Shown: piece after piece, positions 1 through 6,916 of the stretch
How the letters are laid out: every line of letters starts with the position of its first letter
Position numbering within the stretch: position 1 is the stretch's first letter
NCBI GenBank assembly: GCA_003149935.1
Contig: QAMH01000010.1
Coordinates: 172,836-236,835 of the forward strand
Length of the DNA stretch: 64,000 nt
Direction: 5' to 3'
DNA from: Coriobacteriia bacterium
GTDB lineage: Bacteria > Actinomycetota > Coriobacteriia > Coriobacteriales > QAMH01
Position numbers and translations under genes: made by a program
Notes under the pieces: generated by a model
Told to the model about the DNA's origin: nothing
Database searches by the model: none
The model's input: the letters and a program-made list of their open reading frames with translations, nothing else

Positions 1-1
1 G

Positions 2-856
2 GTCGGCCTCTCCCAGCCGCTCAACGATGACCAACTCAAGATCTTCGGCGAGAAGTTCAAGGACTACCCGGTCTTCGGTGCCGTGCTCGGTGCAAAGGAC
101 GACTTCAACCGCGAGGCAGTCGCCGCAGCCAAACCGCAGGTCATCATCGATACGGGCGAGGTGAAGAAGGACACGAAAGAGAGCCTCGATGCCCTGCAGG
201 AGCAACTCGGCATACCAGTCGTGTTCGTCGAGGCCTATCTGGAGGACTATGGCTCGGCATACAAAACCCTCGGCGAGTTGCTCGACATGGAGGAGCGTGG
301 CAACCAGCTCTCCGAGTATTGCAATCGCGTGTACTCCAAGGTCGAGGACACGATGAAGACGATTCCCGAATCCCAGCGCGTCAACATGGCCTACCTGCTT
401 GGCGAAAACGGACTGAACGCGATTGCGAAGACATCCGTCCAAGCACAGGTCATCGACATGGTCGCCAACAACGTGGTCGTCGTTGACGACGCATCCGGCA
501 AGGGAAGCGGCAACGAGATCAGCCTCGAGCAAATCGCGGTCTGGAACCCGGACCTCATCATCTTCCAGAAGGGAAGCATCTACAACACCGCGGGTGATGA
601 TCCGGCGTGGCAGGGCATCTCCGCCATCGCGAACGACAACTACTACGAGGTGCCGAACAATCCCTGGTGCTGGATGAACAATCCCCCGACCGTAAACCAG
701 CTCATGGGCATGCAGTGGCTTCCCAGGCTGCTCTATCCCGATGCCTTCGATGACAGCATCGAGGATGTCACGAAGGGCTACTACAAGACGATGTACAACT
801 ATGAGCTCACGGATGCGGAACTGAGCGAGTTGCTCACGGGCGCGCTTCCCAAATAG
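2..856 (+). CDS. ABC transporter substrate-binding protein, C-terminal part
   Basis: The gene enters from outside the window; the frame is open from base 2 and gives the last 284 residues before TAG. The fold looks like the TroA/BtuF/FepB class of periplasmic-binding proteins (Peripla_BP_2): an inter-lobe region around 'SLDALQEQLGIPVVFVE', the family-typical 'LEQIAVWNPDLIIFQ' strand, and a C-terminal 'GMQWLPRLLYPD' stretch. Such lipoproteins capture Fe-siderophores, haem, cobalamin or, in the MolA subgroup, molybdate/tungstate, and hand them to an ABC permease. The N-terminal signal, permease and ATPase are not in view. The MoeA-like gene about 115 bp downstream on the same strand makes a molybdate or tungstate substrate a reasonable guess, but iron chelates cannot be excluded. 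Confidence 0.75.
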   Translation, partial: VGLSQPLNDDQLKIFGEKFKDYPVFGAVLGAKDDFNREAVAAAKPQVIIDTGEVKKDTKESLDALQEQLGIPVVFVEAYLEDYGSAYKTLGELLDMEERGNQLSEYCNRVYSKVEDTMKTIPESQRVNMAYLLGENGLNAIAKTSVQAQVIDMVANNVVVVDDASGKGSGNEISLEQIAVWNPDLIIFQKGSIYNTAGDDPAWQGISAIANDNYYEVPNNPWCWMNNPPTVNQLMGMQWLPRLLYPDAFDDSIEDVTKGYYKTMYNYELTDAELSELLTGALPK

Positions 857-972
857 GGCGCAACCGCGATTTACGATGCTGCCCCCGACGCAATACAATG
901 GGCGCCGGGGGCATGGGCCAAGCCGCGGAACATGATTGCACCGCGAACATGACGTCGATTTTGGAGAAGATG

Positions 973-2292
973 ATGAGAGACCACTCGCTGCATGTCGAAC
1001 TATCCCGCCAGGAAGCGGTTGCGGAAATGACCGATGCGCTCTCCGCGTCATTTGGCAAAATCCGGCCCGAACGAGTCGCCCTCGAGGACGCATATGGCCG
1101 CGTCCTGTCACGAGACATCACCTGCAAGAGCGACGTTCCCTCGGCACTCACGTGCGCGCTCGACTCGATAGCCGTCAAATGGGACGACTTTGCCGACCTC
1201 GAGCCGGGTGCCGTTCCCGATACCAGCTCGTGGGTTCGAGGCGTCGACTGGGAGTTCGCGAACACAGGCGTCGCCATGCCAGAGGGATTTGACACGGCAA
1301 TCGTGATCGAGCACGTCGAGGTATCCGACGACGAGGAGCGCGTCACTATACTCGCGGCGCCCTCCGAAAGGTTCGCGGGTACGCGAGCAGCGGGGTCGAA
1401 GATGAAGGCGAGCGATATCGCCGTTGCCGCCCCTTGCATCATTACCCCAGATGTGGCCGCGCGCATCGCCAGCGCCGGACATTCCTCGGTCGAGGTGATG
1501 GCAAGGCCGCGCGTTGCCTTCATCCCGACGGGCAACGAGCTCGTCTCTCCGAACGTCCCGTTCTCGAAGCGCGCGCCGGACAGATTCGCGGGCGCGGGAC
1601 GGGTCTACGAATCGAACAGCATCGTCGTAAAGGGTAAAGTCGAGCAATGGGGCGGCGTCTACGTGCCCTTTGATATCGTTCCCGATGACCGGGATGCAAT
1701 CCAGACCGCCGTCGAGCGGGCGTGTGCCGTTGCCGACATCGTCGTGCTCAACGCCGGCTCATCGAAAGGCTCAGATGACTGGTCCGTGGAGGTGCTCGAA
1801 GAGATGGGGCGCATCATCTGCCATCAGACCAACCACGGACCAGGACATCACAGCTCGTATGCCATCGTGGACGATACGCCCATCGTGGGTATTTCCGGGC
1901 CGAGCGCGGGGGCGTCCTTCACCCTGAATTTCTACTTGCTACCGATCATGCGGAAGTTCCAGGGATTAGATCCAAATCCCACGCTCGTCCCCGCACGACT
2001 TAGCGCCGAGTTTCCCAAGGGCAAGATGCACAAGCGGGCGGAAGAGGACGGCCGTCCGCTGCCAGGCGAAGAGCGTCCGGCAGAGGCGACACGGCCGGGT
2101 GAGGAGTTCTTCTCGATCAAGTTCCTCGAGCTTGCCCCCGACGCCGACGGGTGCCTGGTGGCAACCCCGCTACCCGGCCGTCCCGGGTCGCCCCAGACAT
2201 ACGGCGCAAATGCGCTCTACATGCTACCAGCTGGCGCATCAGCCACGATGCCCTCCCCCGGCGACATCATCATGGTCGAGCCGCTCGTGTGA
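973..2292 (+). CDS. Divergent MoeA-like molybdopterin-binding protein
   Basis: About 439 residues with the MoeA layout: an N-terminal MoeA domain ('LEDAYGRVLSRDI'), the molybdopterin-binding MogA-like domain with 'PTGNELV' and 'NAGSSKGSDDW', and a C-terminal MoeA domain IV. MoeA normally inserts molybdenum into adenylylated molybdopterin. Several usually strict motifs are altered: DGYA reads DSIA, PTGDEL reads PTGNELV, and GLPGNPVS reads GISGPSAGAS. It is therefore a diverged MoeA paralogue rather than a canonical enzyme. ATG 973 is chosen because GGAG at 963-966 lies six bases upstream; in-frame starts at 898, 949 and 970 exist. It follows an ABC substrate-binding protein, suggesting a metal-uptake or cofactor unit. 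Confidence 0.75.
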   Translation: MRDHSLHVELSRQEAVAEMTDALSASFGKIRPERVALEDAYGRVLSRDITCKSDVPSALTCALDSIAVKWDDFADLEPGAVPDTSSWVRGVDWEFANTGVAMPEGFDTAIVIEHVEVSDDEERVTILAAPSERFAGTRAAGSKMKASDIAVAAPCIITPDVAARIASAGHSSVEVMARPRVAFIPTGNELVSPNVPFSKRAPDRFAGAGRVYESNSIVVKGKVEQWGGVYVPFDIVPDDRDAIQTAVERACAVADIVVLNAGSSKGSDDWSVEVLEEMGRIICHQTNHGPGHHSSYAIVDDTPIVGISGPSAGASFTLNFYLLPIMRKFQGLDPNPTLVPARLSAEFPKGKMHKRAEEDGRPLPGEERPAEATRPGEEFFSIKFLELAPDADGCLVATPLPGRPGSPQTYGANALYMLPAGASATMPSPGDIIMVEPLV

Positions 2293-2432
2293 CGCGCCGC
2301 CATGCGCTTCGCATAATCGAAAGAAACGTGCACGGCAGTCGCTCGGCGTCTCTATCCAAGCAACGATGCGAGCTTGCGCTATCATGACAAGGCAGCATAC
2401 ATTCGACCCGGTCATCTAAGAGAGGCGAATCC

Positions 2433-3062
2433 ATGGCATTCGACTACAAGAAAGAATGCAAGGAGCTCTACCAGCCCAAGAAGACACCTTCGATCATCGA
2501 CGTACCGCCTGCCAACTACGTCGCCGTGCGCGGTACGGGCAATCCCAACGTCGAGGGCGGTGCATACCAGCATGCCATGCAACTGCTCTACGGCATTTCC
2601 TTCACCATCAAGATGTCCCCCAAATCGGGATGGGACATCGACGGCTACTTCCCCTACGTCGTGCCGCCGCTCGAGGGCTTCTGGAAGCAGGCCGGCACCG
2701 ACGGGGCGTTCGATCTGTCGCGCAAGGACGAGTTCGAATGGACGAGTTGCATCCGCCTTCCCGAATTCGTGACGCCGGACGTCTTCGAGCAGGCAAAGAA
2801 CATCGCGACGGAGAAGAAGGGCGAGGATTATTCGCCTGCCGAATTTCTGACGATAGACGAGGGACTTTGCGTCCAGTGCATGCACATCGGCCCCTACGAC
2901 GACGAGCCGGTGACTATCGAGGCCATGCACCGCTTTGCCGAGGAACAGGGCCGAACCATCGATTTGACGGACACACGCCTGCACCACGAGATCTACCTCT
3001 CCGACCCCCGCCGCTGCGCACCCGAAAAGCTTAGGACCGTCATTCGCATCCCTGTGTCGTAA
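2433..3062 (+). CDS. GyrI-like small-molecule-binding domain protein
   Basis: 209 residues resembling the stand-alone GyrI-like proteins of COG4832. It opens with 'KKECKELYQPKKTPSIIDVP' and continues with 'NYVAVRGTGNPN', typical of this group, and ends with a 'RTVIRIPVS' strand that closes the SHS2-type fold. These proteins share the effector-binding fold of AraC/MerR-type multidrug regulators but have no DNA-binding domain. Some relatives hydrolyse or bind toxic aromatic compounds; most have no known role. The start ATG has an AGAGAGGCG purine-rich stretch upstream. No helix-turn-helix is present, and the neighbours give no clear functional hint. Confidence 0.75.
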   Translation: MAFDYKKECKELYQPKKTPSIIDVPPANYVAVRGTGNPNVEGGAYQHAMQLLYGISFTIKMSPKSGWDIDGYFPYVVPPLEGFWKQAGTDGAFDLSRKDEFEWTSCIRLPEFVTPDVFEQAKNIATEKKGEDYSPAEFLTIDEGLCVQCMHIGPYDDEPVTIEAMHRFAEEQGRTIDLTDTRLHHEIYLSDPRRCAPEKLRTVIRIPVS

Positions 3063-3267
3063 ACCGGAGCGCTTTGAGATATGAAAAGTTAAATAATTTC
3101 AATACTTTTTCTCAAAAATATTCCGTAAGTGGTATTATATTATCGGTGCGAGTACAGGAGCGCCGCGGCGGTCATTGGAGGGGATGACAATCCGGCTTAC
3201 AGACGGTCAAGGCACCCAGTGCAACTGGCATCAAATGTATGCACGATGATTTGGAAGGGTGATTATC

Positions 3268-3387
3268 ATGGCAGAAGAAAAGGGCAAGAGCGTGGAGTTC
3301 GAGAGCTTCGAGAGCGACGCTGACGAGACCATCTCCGTCGACGAGGCCAAGGAGCAGGAGAAGAAGGCCGAGGAGCTCCGCGACTAA
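3268..3387 (+). CDS. Small acidic protein, 39 residues, unknown
   Basis: A 40-codon frame starting at ATG 3268 with GGAAGGG about eight bases upstream and closed by TAA-TAG. The product begins MAEEKGKSVEFESFESD; nearly half its residues are Asp or Glu, there is no Cys, and it is likely a soluble helical or disordered peptide. It sits alone, after an AT-rich stretch (3063-3140) that looks like a promoter, then a leader of roughly 110-130 bases, and directly before a strong hairpin terminator. That layout marks an independent transcription unit. I do not recognise the family. It could be a small regulator, or the translated part of a regulatory RNA. Confidence 0.6.
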   Translation: MAEEKGKSVEFESFESDADETISVDEAKEQEKKAEELRD

Positions 3388-3424
3388 TAGGACGCAAGCC
3401 GGTAATCACCGGTGCCCAAACTCA

Positions 3425-3472
3425 AGAAGGCGGGCTGTCGAGGAATCCCCTCTACAGCCCGCCTTCTCTTTA
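3425..3472 (+). terminator. Rho-independent terminator after the 39-residue gene
   Basis: A 14-bp perfect stem (3425-3438 with 3454-3467; arms AGAAGGCGGGCTGT and ACAGCCCGCCTTCT) with a 15-base loop, followed by CTTT. It lies 38 bases after the stop codon of the small acidic gene. Confidence 0.85.
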
Positions 3473-3488
3473 GTAGTCACAGTGGCCT

Positions 3489-3518
3489 GAACCTACGACC
3501 TTCGGATTATGAGCCCGG
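3489..3518 (-). repeat. Degenerate copy of the initiator-tRNA 3' half (possible att remnant)
   Basis: These 30 bases match 27 of 30 positions of the anticodon-arm/variable/T-arm region of the intact tRNA-fMet at 4767-4843, in the same orientation. The CAU anticodon loop is kept, but the acceptor and D arms are missing, so this is not a functional tRNA. The bases just beyond (to 3524) extend a hairpin, ACGACCTTCGG with CCCGGAGGTCGT. The arrangement, a tRNA 3' fragment as a direct repeat downstream of the intact gene, is what integration of a mobile element at a tRNA leaves behind. Confidence 0.65.
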
Positions 3519-3581
3519 AGGTCGTAAACTTTGTATAATGACCATACACCCACCCGCGCTTCGCGAAGGAGGATTGCCGGC

Positions 3582-3878
3582 ATGACCGCAAAAGTCTATT
3601 CGATTGATGAAATCCGTCTCATGATCGAGCCCCTTCTGCTGAAGTACAACATGGCCTCGGCGAGCCTGTTCGGATCCTATGCTCGCGGAAACGCCGACGA
3701 GTCATCTGACATCGACGTGTTACTCGTCGGAAATGAGGGTTTCAAGGCCCTCGGCATATTCGGTCTTGCCGAGGAACTACATCGCATATCTGGCAAACAA
3801 GTTGACGTATACGAGCTTTCGGAGCTAGACTCCGGCTCCTTCCGCGATACCGTACTCAGAGAAGCGGTCGCCTTATGA
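3582..3878 (+). CDS. MNT-domain nucleotidyltransferase (MntA-type antitoxin)
   Basis: 98 residues carrying the minimal nucleotidyltransferase signature GS-x10-DxD: GSYARGNADESSDID at about residues 30-44, followed by 'VLLVG'. In HEPN/MNT (type VII) toxin-antitoxin pairs this protein adenylylates tyrosines of the HEPN ribonuclease and neutralises it. The start ATG at 3582 has a perfect AGGAGG (3567-3572). The next frame overlaps its stop as ATGA and encodes only the first 24 residues of what looks like the HEPN partner, so the pair is broken. It lies inside a small segment bounded by tRNA-fMet sequences, consistent with horizontal acquisition. Confidence 0.85.
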   Translation: MTAKVYSIDEIRLMIEPLLLKYNMASASLFGSYARGNADESSDIDVLLVGNEGFKALGIFGLAEELHRISGKQVDVYELSELDSGSFRDTVLREAVAL

Positions 3879-3949
3879 GAGATGATGAATTTCGGCTGCA
3901 GCGTATCAGCGAAATCGGTGACCAGCTCTCATTATTCGCCCTTCGATAA
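3875..3949 (+). pseudogene. Truncated HEPN toxin partner (24 residues)
   Basis: ATG overlaps the stop of the MNT gene (ATGA at 3875-3878), the usual coupling of MNT and HEPN genes. The peptide begins MRDDEFRLQRI, the typical opening of DUF86/HEPN toxins, then stops at TAA 3947. The catalytic R-x4-6-H motif of HEPN RNases, normally some 70 residues further on, is absent, and eleven bases later a convergent gene ends. The toxin has therefore been deleted or replaced. The call rests on the short N-terminus plus the position. Confidence 0.6.
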
Positions 3950-3959
3950 AAGGATAGCC

Positions 3960-4334
3960 CTATCCCTCGGCAAGGGCAGCGTAGTTCACGTCGAACATCC
4001 ACTGATTGAACCAACGCATCACGCTCGTGCTGTCGTTCCTGAAGGTATTGTCCCCAAAGACGTAGTCGTAGAGCTCCCACTCAGCCAATTTGAGGGTATC
4101 TTTCTCTCCCTTTGTGGTGCAGGGCGAGAGGTACGTCATGGCGCAAAACTCATCGAGTACGTCCCACTGCGACAAGAGCTTGTCGCTGCCTTCCTGGAAG
4201 TACTTGACGAGCCGGTAAGCCTCGCCGTATACGTCCTGCATCTGCTGTTTGAAGGAGCGCTGCGCCCAAAGCTCGAGTTCATCTTCTCGCCCATGATATT
4301 CGGAAGCTTGGGACATGAACTCATCTAGCGTCAT
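3960..4334 (-). CDS. Hypothetical protein of the tRNA-flanked islet
   Basis: 124 residues from ATG 4334, whose first bases overlap the stop of the upstream gene (ATGA), so the two are translationally coupled. The protein is rich in Trp, Tyr and acidic residues ('ELELWAQRSFKQQMQDVYGEAYRL', shortened here) and looks like a compact soluble helical protein without signal peptide or membrane segment. I recognise no family. With its partner it occupies the tRNA-flanked islet, whose base composition looks more AT-rich than the surroundings by eye. A toxin-antitoxin or defence role is conceivable from the context but is not shown by the sequence. Confidence 0.6.
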   Translation of the reverse strand: MTLDEFMSQASEYHGREDELELWAQRSFKQQMQDVYGEAYRLVKYFQEGSDKLLSQWDVLDEFCAMTYLSPCTTKGEKDTLKLAEWELYDYVFGDNTFRNDSTSVMRWFNQWMFDVNYAALAEG

Positions 4335-4699
4335 AGCACGACCCACGCTTTCAGCACGTTGTCAACCTTTTGAATCAGATCTTGATCGGCAATAACACGT
4401 GGTGTCTCGCCCCATGATCCAATTTCCATATTTGGCTTTACGTTCAGCGTCGATTCGTATTCGATATGGGAATCATCGAAGAAGATGTTCCCACCTAGGA
4501 GTTCGTCCTCTGGACCCATCTCTTCCGCGCAATTTCTATGAACCTGCATACCAACGCTTACTTTATTTGTTTTCAGGTTCACGACGAATTTGACATAGTC
4601 ATCAAAATGACGAGGGCTGAGCTGCTTCAGCCAATCCATATTAACATTGTCAGTCAGAATAATGCCCAGCTTGCCGGCTTCGGTGCTCACGTTGTTCAT
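4331..4699 (-). CDS. DUF5674-like small protein
   Basis: 122 residues from ATG 4699, which has GGAGG a few bases upstream. The order of motifs 'FDDYVKFVVNL', 'MQVHRNCAEE', 'LLGGNIFFDD' and 'IEYESTLNVKPN' resembles the DUF5674 family: a short alpha/beta protein with a conserved H-x-D/N-C/E pattern and an N-I/L-Y/F element. No biochemical role is known for that family. It precedes, and overlaps by 4 bp, a second unknown gene on the same strand. The assignment is by pattern memory only and should be regarded as moderate. Confidence 0.55.
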   Translation of the reverse strand: MNNVSTEAGKLGIILTDNVNMDWLKQLSPRHFDDYVKFVVNLKTNKVSVGMQVHRNCAEEMGPEDELLGGNIFFDDSHIEYESTLNVKPNMEIGSWGETPRVIADQDLIQKVDNVLKAWVVL

Positions 4700-4766
4700 G
4701 GGGGGCCTCCATGCAACCGCTGAGATAAAAAGAGCTCCCAATACTATATTGAGAGCTCGTTGTTCT

Positions 4767-4843
4767 TGGTCGCGGGGGCTGGATTTGAACCAACGACCTC
4801 CGGGTTATGAGCCCGGCGAGCTACCAGACTGCTCCACCCCGCA
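4767..4843 (-). tRNA. Initiator tRNA-fMet (CAU), CCA encoded
   Basis: 77 bases fold as a full cloverleaf with anticodon loop CUCAUAA. The three consecutive G-C pairs at the base of the anticodon stem (GGG/CCC) are the initiator hallmark. The first acceptor position is U1 opposite G72, a wobble in place of the usual C1/A72 mismatch, followed by discriminator A73 and an encoded CCA. Its 3' half is duplicated, in decayed form, about 1.28 kb downstream at 3489-3518. Confidence 0.95.
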
Positions 4844-4930
4844 ATATGTCGAGCAGTGCGCTTCAAGCGCGTTTGGCTATATTACGCGCGGACATATGAA
4901 AATGCAAGAACTTTTTCGACTCGTTCCCGC

Positions 4931-6256
4931 CTAGTCCTCTTCGTCCTCGGACTCGGTTACGGTGACGACGCACCTGATCTTGTCGATACGATGGCGATCC
5001 ATGCTCAGCACGGTGAACTTGACGTGCTTGTCGTAGTGATCCATCTCCGCGACATCACCTTCGTCGGGAATGCCATCGGTAAGCGCCATGAACAGACCGC
5101 CCACGGTCTCGACCTCGTCGGCCTGCTCGGGCCTGAACCCGATGATCTCCTCGAGGTCGTCGATGGCAAGCGCGCCGTCAATCTCGAAGTTGCCGTCGGA
5201 AAGCTCGACGACTTCCCCTTCTTCGTCATCGTGATAGTACTCGTCATCGACACGGCCCACGATCTGCTCGACCACATCGGACATGGTCACGATGCCAGCC
5301 GTGCCGCCGTGCTCGTCGATTACCTGGCAGATGCCCGTGCGGTTTTCCCTCAGCGTGTCGAGCAGACGCGCGATGGGCAACGTCTCGGGCACGGCGGGAA
5401 GCTCGCGGATGTTCCAGTCCTCAAGGGGCAGACCCCGCTCCTGATCGAAGAGGTCCTTTACGTGCACGAAGCCGATGACGTTGTCCTTCGAGCCACTACA
5501 CACGGGATACCGCGTGTACTTATGCTCGTGAATGAGGGCAAGGTTCTCTTTGAGCGTATCCTCGGTATCGAGGCAAATCATGTCCATGCGCGGAGTCATG
5601 ATGGCCTCGGCGTCCTTATCTCCCAAATCGAAGATGTTATCAACGTACTCGTTTTGCTCGGGGTCAATGAGTCCGCTTTCCGTCGACTCGTCGATGAGCA
5701 GCTTGATCTCCTCGTCGGTGTAAACCTCGTGCTCCTTTGCCGGATCATGTCCGGTCGCGCGCACGACGAGGTTGGTGATGCCGTTGAACAGCCACATGAA
5801 CGGATAGGTGATCTTGTAGAAGAGCGCGAGAGGGCCTGCAGTCGCCAACGCGTACTTCTCGGTCGAGAAAATCGCGAAGGACTTGGGAATGAGCTCACCT
5901 ACCACGACATGCAACGTCGTCACGATAAAAAAGCCGACGCCGACGCAGATGGGATAGATGGTGCTCTCGGGCAATCCGGCTGCAAGAAGCGGCATCTCGA
6001 GAACGGCAGACACGGCAGGCTCTCCCAGCCAGCCTATGGCAAGCGATGCGAGCGTGATACCGAGCTGGCAGGCCGAAAGGTACGCGTTTATGTTCTCGGC
6101 GATTTTCTTGGCAGCGCGTGCACCGGGCTTCTTCTCTTCGACGGCAAGCTCGATCTGAGATTTGCGGACACGTACCAGAGCGAATTCTGCGATGACGAAG
6201 AAGGCGTTCATCAAGAGGAAAAAGATGACGAGCAAAATGCTAATCACGGTAAACAT
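4931..6256 (-). CDS. CNNM/CorC (HlyC-type) transporter-associated membrane protein
   Basis: 441 residues. An N-terminal DUF21/CNNM membrane domain (about residues 1-190, with hydrophobic segments near 1-25, 60-85, 95-115 and 130-155) is followed by a CBS-domain pair (about 205-330; 'AIMTPRMDMICLDTE') and a CorC_HlyC C-terminal domain (about 350-425; 'DGNFEIDGALAIDDLEE'). Proteins of this class export or regulate Mg2+/Co2+; the old name haemolysin C is misleading. The gene reads away from tRNA-fMet and stands alone. Family membership is secure; the transported ion is not. Confidence 0.9.
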   Translation of the reverse strand: MFTVISILLVIFFLLMNAFFVIAEFALVRVRKSQIELAVEEKKPGARAAKKIAENINAYLSACQLGITLASLAIGWLGEPAVSAVLEMPLLAAGLPESTIYPICVGVGFFIVTTLHVVVGELIPKSFAIFSTEKYALATAGPLALFYKITYPFMWLFNGITNLVVRATGHDPAKEHEVYTDEEIKLLIDESTESGLIDPEQNEYVDNIFDLGDKDAEAIMTPRMDMICLDTEDTLKENLALIHEHKYTRYPVCSGSKDNVIGFVHVKDLFDQERGLPLEDWNIRELPAVPETLPIARLLDTLRENRTGICQVIDEHGGTAGIVTMSDVVEQIVGRVDDEYYHDDEEGEVVELSDGNFEIDGALAIDDLEEIIGFRPEQADEVETVGGLFMALTDGIPDEGDVAEMDHYDKHVKFTVLSMDRHRIDKIRCVVTVTESEDEED

Positions 6257-6412
6257 TTTTGTTGCGCGGCTCCTTAACTACGACCATGCGCCCCTATTCT
6301 AGCGAATAATGCGTTTTCGGGCATCTCGGACGCGTCAATCCCGAACCCATGTACCAAGACGTTATCTATTGGTCTACACTGATGGCACTGTCTGCGAGGA
6401 AGAGGAGCAGCC

Positions 6413-6823
6413 ATGGACTTCGACAACATCGAAGACATTCGCGCATACTTTGCCGATGACGAGTTCGCACGCAAGTGTCTGGGAGCAACCATTGACGACT
6501 ACGACTTCGAGACTGGCGTCGCGACCGTGAGCATGGAAATCGATGACCGCCATCACAATGCCCAGGGCTTCGTGATGGGTGGGGTCTTTTTCTCGCTCGC
6601 GGATTACGCGCTCGCCGTCGCGAGCAACGTCAACCAATCACCGTCGGCCTCGACCAATTCCAGCATCGCCCACATGCGTCGCGTCAAGGGCAACAAGCTC
6701 AAGGCCGTAGCCCACCCCGACAAGCTCGGCCGTAACCTCGCCTTCTTCACGATCGACCTCTTCGACGAACCCGGCAATCTCGTCGCCCGCATGAGCGCAA
6801 CCGTGATGCGCACAAATCACTAG
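6413..6823 (+). CDS. PaaI-type hotdog thioesterase
   Basis: 136 residues with the hotdog-fold pattern of the PaaI/YdiI group: 'HHNAQGFVMGGVFFSLADYA' around residues 43-62, where the HN...G.V.GG..F.LAD signature holds the catalytic Asp and the helix that binds the acyl-CoA. These enzymes hydrolyse acyl- or aroyl-CoA thioesters. The start has GGAAGAGGAG upstream. A single-gene transcription unit, convergent with groEL. The natural substrate cannot be told from sequence. Confidence 0.85.
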   Translation: MDFDNIEDIRAYFADDEFARKCLGATIDDYDFETGVATVSMEIDDRHHNAQGFVMGGVFFSLADYALAVASNVNQSPSASTNSSIAHMRRVKGNKLKAVAHPDKLGRNLAFFTIDLFDEPGNLVARMSATVMRTNH

Positions 6824-6865
6824 CGCACCCAGCACTTACATAGCGCCCAAAGCAGCCGAAGCAAC

Positions 6866-6892
6866 GAAAAGGGCCCGCATGAAGCGGGCCCC
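6866..6892 (-). terminator. Terminator of the groES-groEL operon
   Basis: Stem GGGCCCGC (6871-6878) with GCGGGCCC (6884-6891), loop of five. Read on the minus strand the hairpin is followed by CTTTTCG, giving the T-run expected downstream of groEL. It may also stop the convergent thioesterase transcript. Confidence 0.85.
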
Positions 6893-6916
6893 TCGAGTCG
6901 CCTATGGGCGCATGAT

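Noticed and set aside
4856..6277. 473-codon plus-strand frame across the CNNM gene
   Set aside because: It runs through the CNNM/CBS gene in antisense and begins at the tRNA end; no recognisable motifs.
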